Source: an archaeon (GTDB lineage Archaea > Asgardarchaeota > Hermodarchaeia > Hermodarchaeales > Hermodarchaeaceae). Taken from it: 15,699 bases of DNA. The translations under genes and the position numbers were made by a program. Below the pieces are notes generated by a model. It had not been told where the DNA came from, did no database searches, and saw only the letters and a list, made by a program, of their open reading frames with translations. The stretch lies in contig JABXGY010000189.1 of NCBI GenBank assembly GCA_016550395.1, forward strand, positions 1-15,699. The letters run 5' to 3'. Below, piece after piece: positions 1 through 7,279 of the stretch. Each line of letters begins with the position of its first letter. The stretch's first letter is position 1.

Positions 1-784
1 GTTCCTGGTTCTGTTTGATATTACCACTCGTTACCAGATATTCATGGTGTTCTTGAATTGCCTTAACTAATTCTTCTACTCCTTCTCCTGTAGTAGCAAT
101 GACTTTGATAATAGGTGGTTCCCAATCATCGCTTGTTCGATCAAGGTTTAAGGCCATTTGGAGTTCAACATATCGACGATCGGCTCCATCAAGATCTGCC
201 TTGTTAATAGCAAAGATATCACCGATTTCCATGATGCCCGCTTTGATAGTCTGAATATCATCACCTAATCCAGGTACAGAGAGAAGAACGACTGTCTCAG
301 CGATCTGGATAATGTTGACTTCAGCTTGACCAGCACCAACTGTTTCGACGATAATAATATCTTTACCTAAAGCATCAAGGATATGGACAACATCATAAGT
401 TGCCCAGGCTAGACCTCCCAAACTACCCCGGGATCCCATACTCCGAATGAAGACTCCGGGATCGGTGGAAAACCGACTCATACGGATTCGATCACCGAGT
501 AGGGCACCACCAGTGAAAGGACTACTAGGGTCAACAGCGACTACTCCCACGGTTTTCTCTTGGTCTCGATATTCTTTAATTAGTTTATCAACCAAAGTAC
601 TTTTTCCAGACCCTGGCGGACCAGTCACTCCAATTATGTGAGCATTTCCTGTGTGTGGGTATAACTGTTTGATAGTTGCATGAGCTTCTGGGGACCTGGA
701 TTCAGCTAGAGTCATCAACCTGGCTGCAGCACGGCGGTTGCCCTTTAGGAGCTCTTTGACCAATTCATTTGCATCCTTGGTCAT
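1..784 (-). CDS. meaB: MeaB-type GTPase, mutase chaperone (3' end outside window)
   Basis: G3E-family P-loop GTPase of the MeaB/ArgK group. Family members load and protect adenosylcobalamin on methylmalonyl-CoA or isobutyryl-CoA mutase and help eject damaged cofactor. The first 261 residues are visible, with no stop before the window edge; the usual length is about 310-330, so the C-terminal dimerisation part is missing. Walker A is GPPGSGKST (residues 55-63). It is followed by VDPSSPFTGGALLGDRIRM, by the G3-type segment VETVGAGQAE, which is strongly MeaB-like, and by the guanine-specificity motif NKAD (194-197). The ATG at 784 has a GAGGAAAGG stretch upstream. It lies 53 bases after the B12-binding mutase subunit and on the same strand, so it is probably the last visible gene of that operon and serves the mutase encoded there. 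Family assignment is secure; the exact client mutase is inferred. Confidence 0.95.
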   Translation of the reverse strand, partial: MTKDANELVKELLKGNRRAAARLMTLAESRSPEAHATIKQLYPHTGNAHIIGVTGPPGSGKSTLVDKLIKEYRDQEKTVGVVAVDPSSPFTGGALLGDRIRMSRFSTDPGVFIRSMGSRGSLGGLAWATYDVVHILDALGKDIIIVETVGAGQAEVNIIQIAETVVLLSVPGLGDDIQTIKAGIMEIGDIFAINKADLDGADRRYVELQMALNLDRTSDDWEPPIIKVIATTGEGVEELVKAIQEHHEYLVTSGNIKQNQE

Positions 785-837
785 GAAAAACGCCTTTCCT
801 CAGCACCTTAGAGTGTGCAGTTTAACCTCCAAACGGT

Positions 838-1239
838 TTACTTTATATTCTTTCGAATGAATTCAACGATTTCACCCGTTGGCGTTCCAGGTCCAAAAAT
901 TGCCTTGATACCCATTTTCTCTAAGGGCTTGATGTCTTCTTCTGGGATAATACCTCCGGCTATAACAAGGACATCATCTATTCCCTTCTCTTTCAATAAT
1001 TTCATGATTTCCGGAAACAGACGCATATGCGCACCTGAAAGGATACTGAGACCAATAACATCAACATCCTCTTGTAAAGCGGCTTCAGCGATTTGTTCAG
1101 GTGTTTGTCGTAATCCTGTATAGATTACTTCAAATCCCGCATCACGCAAGGCCCGTGCAACCACTTTGGCACCCCGATCATGTCCATCAAGACCGGGTTT
1201 TGCAACCAACACCCGGATTTTTCGTTCCGATTCTGTCAT
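838..1239 (-). CDS. Acyl-CoA mutase B12-binding (small) subunit
   Basis: Small corrinoid-binding subunit of a coenzyme B12-dependent acyl-CoA mutase (McmA2/IcmB type), about 133 residues, which is the typical size for the free-standing subunit. The cobalamin signature is complete: DGHDRG at residues 18-23 (His20 is the predicted lower axial cobalt ligand), SxL at 65-67 (SILSG) and the GG pair at 95-96 (AGGIIP), all in a Rossmann-like flavodoxin fold. The reading frame opens at a TTG (1248), but the ATG at 1239 gives the family-like N-terminus MTESERKIRVLV and is preferred. It lies 29 bases after the large subunit gene and before meaB, so the three are very likely co-transcribed. It pairs most obviously with the Phe/Gln mutase next door. 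It may also serve the second large subunit at 12441-14126, which has no small subunit beside it. Confidence 0.95.
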   Translation of the reverse strand: MTESERKIRVLVAKPGLDGHDRGAKVVARALRDAGFEVIYTGLRQTPEQIAEAALQEDVDVIGLSILSGAHMRLFPEIMKLLKEKGIDDVLVIAGGIIPEEDIKPLEKMGIKAIFGPGTPTGEIVEFIRKNIK

Positions 1240-1268
1240 AGGTTTCAACTCATTCTATGATTTGTTAG

Positions 1269-2945
1269 TTAGAAAATGATTGGTTCCTGATATTCTCCAT
1301 ATACATCGCGTAACGCGTTACAGACTTCTCCAACTGTAGCATACTCTCTGACGGCTGCTAGAATGTGGGGAAGTAAATTCTCCGTTCCCTCTGCCGCTTT
1401 CTGCAATCGGCTTAATAACTGCTCCACTTTGTTGTTATTTCGGGATTTTCGTGTCTTTTGTAATCGCGCAAGTTGTGTTCTTTCAACTTCGGGATCGATT
1501 TTAAGCACTGGAATCTCTAGCCTATCATCGGTTATGTATTCGTTGACTCCTACGATGATTCGTTCTTTTTCCTCGGTCTCTCGTTGATAACGATAGGCGG
1601 AATCAGAAATTTCGCGTTGGAAGAATCCCTTCTTAATTGCTTCAACAACGCCACCCAATTTCTCAATACGGTCAAAATACTTGTAGACTTCCTCTTCCAT
1701 CTCATCAGTTAACGCTTCGATGAAATATGCGCCACCTAAGGGATCAATGGTATTTGCAACACCACTTTCATGGGCAAGAATCTGCTGGGTTCGTAGCGCA
1801 ATAGTAGCTGCTTTTTCCGTGGGTAATGCCCATGCCTCATCCATCGAGTTTGTGTGAAGGGATTGGGTCCCTCCTAATACGGCTGCAAGTGCTTGGAGTG
1901 TCGTCCGAATAATATTGTTCTCTGGTTGCTGGGCTGTCAGGCTTACACCAGCTGTTTGGGTGTGAAATCGCAGTAAGTAGGATCCCCGGTTTTTAGGATT
2001 AAATCGTTCTCGCATTTCTCGTGCCCAGATACGCCGTGCTGCACGGAACTTGGCAATCTCTTCAAAGAGGTCGAGGTGACTGTCAAAAAAGAAGGATAAT
2101 CGTGGAGCAAAATCATCAATGGCAAGTCCAGCATCCACACCGGCTTGAACATAAGTTAAACCGTTAGCCAGAGTGAAAGCAAGTTCCTGAACGGCAGTAC
2201 TACCTGCTTCTCGAATATGATAACCACTAATACTGATGGTATTCCAGCGAGGGACATTTTTTGTGCAGAATTCCAAGGTATTGGTGATTATTCGCATGGA
2301 TGGATCTGGTGGAAAAATCCAGGTTTTTTGAGCCTGATATTCCTTGAGAATATCATTTTGAATAGTTCCACCAATTTGGGTCGAGGATATCCCCTGTTTT
2401 TCTGCAGCAGCAATATAGAGACAAAGAAGAACAGCTGCAGGCGCATTGATGGTCATGGAAGTTGTCACTTTGTCAAGAGGTATTCTTGAAAACAAAATTT
2501 CCATATCTGCTAAAGAATCTACAGCAACTCCACAGACACCGATTTCACCTGTTGCCATGGGATCATCTGAGTCTAGACCTTGGATAGTGGGCAGGTGAAA
2601 TGCGACGCTAAGACCTGTTTGGCCTTGTTCAAGCAGATAGCGGTACCTTGCGTTCGTTTGTTCAGCCGTACCAAATCCTGCAAACATACGCATTGTCCAT
2701 AAGCGACCACGATACATGGTCGGGTATACACCACGTGTGAAAGGATATTGTCCAGGAAAGCCAAGGTCACGGTCATAATCAAGGTTAGCAATATCGGTGG
2801 GAGTGTATAGCCGAGCAATTGGACGACTAGAGGTTGTCATGAATCGTTCACGACGTTCCGGGGATTTATCCAATGTTTTTTTGAGAGTATTATTTTCCCA
2901 ATCACGTTTTTGCTGAGAAATATCCAATTTTTCTTTTGTGACCAT
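1269..2945 (-). CDS. B12-dependent acyl-CoA mutase large subunit, isobutyryl-CoA mutase-like active site
   Basis: Large (TIM-barrel) catalytic subunit of an adenosylcobalamin-dependent acyl-CoA mutase, 558 residues, without its own B12 domain. The CoA-channel segment GRLWTMR (80-86), the TIQND segment (194-198) and the active-site His243 in ISGYHIREAG are conserved. Aligned to Propionibacterium methylmalonyl-CoA mutase, Tyr89 is Phe88 here (RMFAGFG) and Arg207 is Gln206 (EYQAQKTW). In the literature this Phe/Gln pair marks isobutyryl-CoA mutase (isobutyryl-CoA to n-butyryl-CoA), while Tyr/Arg marks methylmalonyl-CoA mutase. The usual Asp118 is His117 and Tyr125 is Leu124, so the pocket is altered further. 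The ATG at 2945 has GGAAGG about ten bases upstream. The B12 subunit and meaB follow at once. An automatic annotation would probably say methylmalonyl-CoA mutase; I favour an isobutyryl-CoA mutase-like or related specificity. Family is certain, substrate is inferred. Confidence 0.93.
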   Translation of the reverse strand: MVTKEKLDISQQKRDWENNTLKKTLDKSPERRERFMTTSSRPIARLYTPTDIANLDYDRDLGFPGQYPFTRGVYPTMYRGRLWTMRMFAGFGTAEQTNARYRYLLEQGQTGLSVAFHLPTIQGLDSDDPMATGEIGVCGVAVDSLADMEILFSRIPLDKVTTSMTINAPAAVLLCLYIAAAEKQGISSTQIGGTIQNDILKEYQAQKTWIFPPDPSMRIITNTLEFCTKNVPRWNTISISGYHIREAGSTAVQELAFTLANGLTYVQAGVDAGLAIDDFAPRLSFFFDSHLDLFEEIAKFRAARRIWAREMRERFNPKNRGSYLLRFHTQTAGVSLTAQQPENNIIRTTLQALAAVLGGTQSLHTNSMDEAWALPTEKAATIALRTQQILAHESGVANTIDPLGGAYFIEALTDEMEEEVYKYFDRIEKLGGVVEAIKKGFFQREISDSAYRYQRETEEKERIIVGVNEYITDDRLEIPVLKIDPEVERTQLARLQKTRKSRNNNKVEQLLSRLQKAAEGTENLLPHILAAVREYATVGEVCNALRDVYGEYQEPIIF

Positions 2946-3047
2946 GTGTATTCGCCTTCCTTCAAAGGAAAGGGAGTGTTATTTCGCATTAAGTGGCATT
3001 AATGCTGAAGTGTGCTATTTCAGATACATCGTTTTTGTTTTAATGGT

Positions 3048-3095
3048 TTTGGCAATATACATAATTATTGATTTAACATTGTCTCAGGTCTGAGA
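3048..3095 (-). promoter_or_regulatory. Candidate promoter with palindromic operator for the mutase-meaB unit
   Basis: The space between the small cysteine-rich gene and the mutase gene (2946-3135) has no coding content I can support. On the minus strand it holds a perfect 6-base inverted repeat with a 2-base spacer, TCTCAG-GT-CTGAGA (3082-3095). About 20-30 bases downstream is an AT-rich element read as TTATGTATATT (about 3054-3064) that could be a TATA box. A start of transcription near 3030 would leave a leader of about 85 bases. The arrangement, a palindrome just upstream of a TATA box, fits a binding site for a dimeric regulator. No regulator is encoded next to it, so this remains a guess from sequence. 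Confidence 0.35.
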
Positions 3096-3135
3096 TAGCA
3101 TACCAGCTGTTGAAAAGAATTGAGCCCCAAGCGCT

Positions 3136-3327
3136 CTAAGAGTTCATCATTACGATGGGACATTTAGAGGGATCGTTGACGAATTCGCAGGGCGTTTGGG
3201 CTCCTTCAGGGAAATGCCGCTTTAATTGTTGACACATGTTATTTGTTGCATCAAACATTGGGCAAGCCATGTCGATCAATACCCCCAAAAAATGCTGGAC
3301 TGATTTTGCTATTAAACTCTTCTCCAC
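3136..3327 (-). CDS. Small four-cysteine protein in the carboxyltransferase/mutase block
   Basis: A small reading frame of up to 63 residues, function unknown. It fills most of the space between the biotin carrier and the mutase on the same strand. Four cysteines are spaced C-x9-C-x14-C-x8-C, in the segments ACPMFDATNNMC and TPCEFVNDPSKCPIV, with an FPEGAQTPC turn between them. The regular spacing, the CP pairs and the co-directional position argue that it is a real gene and could bind zinc or an iron-sulfur cluster. The start is uncertain. The frame opens with GTG (3327) without a clear ribosome site. An internal ATG at 3270 has GGGGGTATTGATC upstream and would give a 44-residue protein that keeps all four cysteines. 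I do not recognise the family. A chance frame cannot be excluded, but it overlaps no other gene. Confidence 0.55.
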   Translation of the reverse strand: MEKSLIAKSVQHFLGVLIDMACPMFDATNNMCQQLKRHFPEGAQTPCEFVNDPSKCPIVMMNS

Positions 3328-3371
3328 ATTGGAAAAGGAATTGGTGTTCGTTATTAGAATCGCAAGGGCGA

Positions 3372-3959
3372 TTATCCGATAGTGATCATGGGTTGACCTT
3401 TTTCTACAGTGTCTCCGGCCTGAATATGTACTTTCTTGACCGTGCCTGACTGAGGTGCTCGGATTTCATTGGCCATCTTCATGGCTTCAAGGACAAGAAG
3501 AACATCTCCAGCCTTAACTGTCGTATTTTCTTGAACACGTAATTCAATTATTCGTCCGGGTAAAGGTGCTGTCACTGAACCTAGTTCCATAGGTTCCTGA
3601 GGAGCTAGTGATGGTGCAGATTCCACTGTCCTACCAGCAGTGCTGGGCGTAGATGAAGGAAAAGTCATAGGGCGGTACCCTGGTGTCGGTTGTATGCCCA
3701 ATGGTTTAAGTCCGGTAGCATAGGTTTGTTTCTTAAATTTGAGAGTGTATTCTGATGTTTCGGGTTGAGGAGTGATATGGAGAATATGCTGCTGGTCACC
3801 TACTGTAACTCGATAGGTGCCAGTACTGTGATTGCCATCATCAATCTTGACAGGAAAGGTTGCTTCCCCGATTGTCACACTCAGGATTCCCATGCTAGGA
3901 CCATCCACTTCTACGTTGATAGTGGTGCCGTTGATTTTCAGCTCATATTTACGTGGCAA
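3372..3959 (-). CDS. Biotin carboxyl carrier protein (transcarboxylase 1.3S-like)
   Basis: Biotinylated swinging-arm subunit that carries CO2 between two carboxyltransferase active sites. The C-terminal 70 residues form a biotinyl/lipoyl domain with the modification motif EAMKM; the target lysine is Lys161 of 195. An N-terminal beta-rich domain (about 1-65) and a Pro/Ser/Thr-rich flexible linker (about 85-130) precede it, so it is longer than the 123-residue 1.3S subunit of Propionibacterium and closer to carrier subunits of decarboxylases and archaeal carboxylases. An ATG at 4022 would overlap the previous gene by 43 bases. The TTG at 3959 sits behind a strong GGAGGAG (3962-3970) and begins PRKYELKING, so I use it; the gap to the upstream stop is then 20 bases. 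It is flanked by the 5S-like gene and the cysteine-rich ORF. The biotin ligase needed to modify it is encoded at 9819-10649. Confidence 0.93.
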   Translation of the reverse strand: MPRKYELKINGTTINVEVDGPSMGILSVTIGEATFPVKIDDGNHSTGTYRVTVGDQQHILHITPQPETSEYTLKFKKQTYATGLKPLGIQPTPGYRPMTFPSSTPSTAGRTVESAPSLAPQEPMELGSVTAPLPGRIIELRVQENTTVKAGDVLLVLEAMKMANEIRAPQSGTVKKVHIQAGDTVEKGQPMITIG

Positions 3960-3979
3960 TGGTTCTCCTCCTAAGTGGA

Positions 3980-5491
3980 TTACTCGAATCCCATTGCATC
4001 GCGACGTCCCGCCAAGACCCATGGGTTGGAACCATTAGTATTTGGTCGACGTATAATAGGCATTCCGGGTTGCTTGGGTTGAAGCTCGATAAGCGTTGCG
4101 GTGACAGCAGCCAAGAGATTGGGTGTCAATTCTGCCAATGCTTCTTGTTCTTTTCGATGTTCGAAATACTCGAGGGCAGGTTGGGGGAACAGGATGTAGG
4201 CGATGATATCCTCCATTTTTTTGGTAACGCCCTTTAATTCCGCACGTGCCTTTGGAATGGCAGGTTCTAGTAAATCTGCTGGTCGGCACGTGATGGGCTC
4301 CTCATCACCGATTACCAATTTCTGAATTTTTGGGTCAATTGGGGCCGGGGGACGACCATAATAGCCGCGAACGTATTGTTTGACTTCTTCTGGGATGGTT
4401 TTGTAGCGTTTACCTAACAATACATTAAGAGTTGCTTGGGTACCCACAATCTGACTGGAGGGTGTCACCAGAGGTGGATAACCAAGTTCTTTTCGGACAC
4501 GTGGAACTTCATCAAGGACATCTTGAAGACGGTCCAAAGCGTTTTGTTCCCGAAGCTGATTCACTAAATTTGACATCATTCCTCCTGGAACCTGAAATTG
4601 CAATACATTAGTGTCAACCCCAACCAGTCCACATTCATAGGCTTCATAGCGGTCACGGACATCATGGATGTACTGAGCAATTTCTGACAGGAGATCAAGG
4701 TCGAGTTTAGAATCCCAGGGTGTTCCTTCTAAAACGGCTACCATAGATTCGCATGGAGGCTGTGAGGTGGACTGGGCTAGCGAGGAGATAGCTGTGTCAA
4801 CAACATCGACACCAGCTTGGATGGCTTCTAAATAAGCCATACTAGCCATACCGGAGGTATAATGTGAATGGAGTTGGATTGGGACCTGAATTTCTTCTTT
4901 TAGGCGAGTTACTAATTCACAGGCGATGAAGGGACTAAGAAGGCCCGCCATATCCTTGATACAAATTGAATCTGCTCCCATCGCTTCAAGAATTTTAGCC
5001 TGCTCCACAAAGGTTTCAACATTATGGACAGGGCTGATGGTGTAACTAAAACTCAACTGGGCATGAGCTCCCGCTTTATGAACTGCTTTAATTGCGGTTT
5101 CCATGTTCCGTGGATCGTTTAAGGCATCGAAGATACGAAAGATATCAATTCCATTTTTCGCGGCTAACTCCACGAATTTTCGAACGGTATCATCTGGGTA
5201 GTGTCGATAGCCAACTATGTTTTGTCCTCGCAATAACATTTGTAATTTGGTCTTTTTGATTGCTGCTCGAAGTTGGCGAAGGCGCTCCCAGGGATTTTCT
5301 TTTAGAAATCGAAGGGGTGCATCGAAAGTTGCGCCACCCCATACTTCCATGGAATGAAAGCCCACTTGATCCATTTTCTCGGCAATGGGTAGCATATCTT
5401 CAGTTTTCATCCGTGTTGCAAGTAAGGATTGATGGGCATCACGAAATGTTGTGTCTGTAAATTTGATTGGTTTGCTTGTAGGTTTTGACAC
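3980..5491 (-). CDS. Pyruvate/oxaloacetate carboxyltransferase subunit (transcarboxylase 5S / PycB / OadA type)
   Basis: Carboxyltransferase of the 5S/OadA/PycB family, 503 residues. It exchanges a carboxyl group between biotin and pyruvate/oxaloacetate. The N-terminal TIM barrel starts with FTDTTFRDAHQSLLATR, the metal- and substrate-binding motif. The lysine in SICIKDMAGL is the residue that is carboxylated in the family, and QLHSHYTSG supplies the two metal-binding histidines. The C-terminal half is the conserved PYC/OADA domain. The protein ends without a biotinyl domain, which is supplied by the next gene. The start is GTG at 5491 with a GAGG about ten bases upstream. It could belong to transcarboxylase, to a two-subunit pyruvate carboxylase, or to oxaloacetate decarboxylase. 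The 12S-like neighbour favours transcarboxylase; no biotin carboxylase and no membrane decarboxylase subunit is in the window. Confidence 0.93.
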   Translation of the reverse strand: MSKPTSKPIKFTDTTFRDAHQSLLATRMKTEDMLPIAEKMDQVGFHSMEVWGGATFDAPLRFLKENPWERLRQLRAAIKKTKLQMLLRGQNIVGYRHYPDDTVRKFVELAAKNGIDIFRIFDALNDPRNMETAIKAVHKAGAHAQLSFSYTISPVHNVETFVEQAKILEAMGADSICIKDMAGLLSPFIACELVTRLKEEIQVPIQLHSHYTSGMASMAYLEAIQAGVDVVDTAISSLAQSTSQPPCESMVAVLEGTPWDSKLDLDLLSEIAQYIHDVRDRYEAYECGLVGVDTNVLQFQVPGGMMSNLVNQLREQNALDRLQDVLDEVPRVRKELGYPPLVTPSSQIVGTQATLNVLLGKRYKTIPEEVKQYVRGYYGRPPAPIDPKIQKLVIGDEEPITCRPADLLEPAIPKARAELKGVTKKMEDIIAYILFPQPALEYFEHRKEQEALAELTPNLLAAVTATLIELQPKQPGMPIIRRPNTNGSNPWVLAGRRDAMGFE

Positions 5492-5625
5492 GCTAGATAC
5501 GCCTCAATGTATGCTTTTAAACTCGGGTAGATGGTAATGTCAGCTAGCGGTTTTTAGGTCTTCTCCTTTCCTTTATTTGCACTGTGGTTGAATGATTCTT
5601 TAGTTGATAGTTATAATTTCGCTGC

Positions 5626-7185
5626 TTAAAGTGGACAATTGCCATGTTTCTTTTTAGGAAGCGATTGCCTTTTCGTTCGCAGCATTTCAAAAGCAGCAAT
5701 AAGGCGGGTTCTAGTTATTGCGGGCTCGATTACCTCGTCTATAAATCCGCGGACGGCTCCAGAGTAAGGATTAGCAAAACGTTCGCGATATTCCTCGATT
5801 TTCTTTGATCGAGTCGCTTCAGGATCCTTAGATTTCTCAATTTCGCGCCGAAAAATTATGTTAGCTGCACCCTCAGGACCCATAACCGCCATTTCAGTCG
5901 TAGGCCAGGCATAGACAACATCAGCACGAAGATGTTTGGACCCAAGCACCACGTAGGCCCCTCCAATAGCTTTCCGTGTGATCACTGTCACTTTAGGAGC
6001 GGTCGCCTCAGCATACGCAAAAAGGATTTTCGCTCCATGGCGAATAATACCTCTATGTTCTTGATCAACACCTGGAAGAAATCCAGGGACATCCATGAAG
6101 GTCAGGATAGGGATATTAAATGCATCACAGAAGCGAACAAACCGAGCACACTTGTCTGACGCATTGATATCTAAGGTTCCTGCTAAGTAATTTGGTTGAT
6201 TAGCAACAACTCCAATTGAGTGGCCGTTCAATCGGATAAAACCAACCACCATATTCGGAGCGAAGTGTTCATGCACTTCTAAAAACACATTATTATCCGC
6301 GACACTAACGATTGCTTGTTTCATATCATAAGGTGTAGTTGGATCTTCGGGTAAGAGTTCGTTTAATCTAGGGTCTGTTCGTAACGCGTCATCCATAGAC
6401 TCAACGAAAGGTGGATCCTCAATATTATTCGAAGGCAAATATGAAAGAAGGTCACGAATCAGTTGTAAGCAATGCTCCTCGTTCTCAGCTGCAAATTGGG
6501 CGACTCCACTCTTCACATTATGAGCCATGGCACCCCCAAGTTCCTCAAAAGAAATTACCTCTCCAGTCACGGCTTTTATCACATTGGGACCTGTAATGAA
6601 CATCCGGCTCGTATTTTTCACCATTAACGTAAAATCAGTTACAGCAGGACTGTAAACAGCCCCACCAGCACAGGGACCCATAATCGCACTAATTTGCGGG
6701 ATTACGCCTGAGGCGATAACATTGCGGTAAAAAATTTCACCATATGCACCCAGACTGGCAACTCCCTCTTGGATACGAGCACCACCAGAATCATTCAAAC
6801 CAATCACAGGTGCACCAGCTTCTAAAGCTAGATCCATGATCTTCGTCACTTTTTCACCGAACATCTCGCCAAGAGCCCCACCAAAAACTGTGAAATCTTG
6901 ACTAAAAATGAAAACGAGTCGCCCATCAATGGTCCCATACCCTGTGACGACACCATCGCCTGGAATCATCTGCTTATCCATCTTAAACTCCGTACAACGG
7001 TGCTCAACTAACGCATCAAACTCCATAAAGCTCCCCGGATCTACCAGCTTATCAATCCGTTCACGCGCTGTCATTTTCCCAGCTTTATGTTGGCGATCAA
7101 TCCGTTCCTTGCCCCCACCGAGTTGAGCTTTCTCTAGGCGTTTTCTGAGCTCTTTGAGTTTCTTGTTCATGACTTCAGAAGGCAT
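5626..7185 (-). CDS. Propionyl-CoA/methylmalonyl-CoA carboxyltransferase subunit (12S / PccB / MmdA type)
   Basis: Acyl-CoA carboxyltransferase with two crotonase-like halves, about 519 residues (P. freudenreichii 12S is of similar size). It moves the carboxyl group between biotin and propionyl-CoA/methylmalonyl-CoA. The N-terminal half has SQDFTVFGGALGE, LNDSGGARIQEGV and the oxyanion loop GPCAGGAVYSPA. The C-terminal half has VPGFLPGVDQEHRGIIRHGA, RKAIGGAYVVLGSKHL and AWPTTEMAVMGPEGAANI. The frame opens with TTG at 7218. ATG at 7185 (MPSEVMNKK, GGAG upstream) and ATG at 7170 are more likely starts, and I chose 7185. It is the first gene of the minus-strand block. The 5S-like gene follows after 134-135 bases that hold no gene. 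It could equally be annotated PccB or MmdA; the neighbours make a transcarboxylase role most likely. Confidence 0.94.
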   Translation of the reverse strand: MPSEVMNKKLKELRKRLEKAQLGGGKERIDRQHKAGKMTARERIDKLVDPGSFMEFDALVEHRCTEFKMDKQMIPGDGVVTGYGTIDGRLVFIFSQDFTVFGGALGEMFGEKVTKIMDLALEAGAPVIGLNDSGGARIQEGVASLGAYGEIFYRNVIASGVIPQISAIMGPCAGGAVYSPAVTDFTLMVKNTSRMFITGPNVIKAVTGEVISFEELGGAMAHNVKSGVAQFAAENEEHCLQLIRDLLSYLPSNNIEDPPFVESMDDALRTDPRLNELLPEDPTTPYDMKQAIVSVADNNVFLEVHEHFAPNMVVGFIRLNGHSIGVVANQPNYLAGTLDINASDKCARFVRFCDAFNIPILTFMDVPGFLPGVDQEHRGIIRHGAKILFAYAEATAPKVTVITRKAIGGAYVVLGSKHLRADVVYAWPTTEMAVMGPEGAANIIFRREIEKSKDPEATRSKKIEEYRERFANPYSGAVRGFIDEVIEPAITRTRLIAAFEMLRTKRQSLPKKKHGNCPL

Positions 7186-7279
7186 TCTACCAACACTCCA
7201 TCCAAAACCTTGCTTCAAACCCTACAAAGCTGTTGCCCCTACTGGTCATCACTCCTCTTAAACCCAACCGATAGCATAA

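Noticed and set aside
1743..1860. Nucleotide repeat shared with about 12920-13040
   Set aside because: Explained by homology of the two mutase genes at a highly conserved protein segment; not a mobile or structural repeat.
1269..2945. Identity of the first mutase as 2-hydroxyisobutyryl-CoA mutase or ethylmalonyl-CoA mutase
   Set aside because: The first needs Ile at the Tyr89 position and Asp at the Phe117 position; here these are Phe and Phe. The ethylmalonyl-CoA enzyme, as I recall its motif (RTYAGHS), does not match RMFAGFG.
2957..2972. TTCCTT-CA-AAGGAA inverted repeat before the mutase start
   Set aside because: A two-base loop cannot form a stable hairpin, and the sequence overlaps the purine-rich ribosome binding region, which explains it.
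3119..3140. Possible terminator hairpin (GAGC...GCTC plus T-rich tail) after the cysteine-rich gene on the minus strand
   Set aside because: Only four base pairs pair up, and the T-tract is interrupted; too weak to call.
3960..4022. Upstream ATG start of the biotin carrier
   Set aside because: It would overlap the previous gene by 43 bases, and the added residues have no family resemblance. TTG at 3959 has a strong GGAGGAG site.
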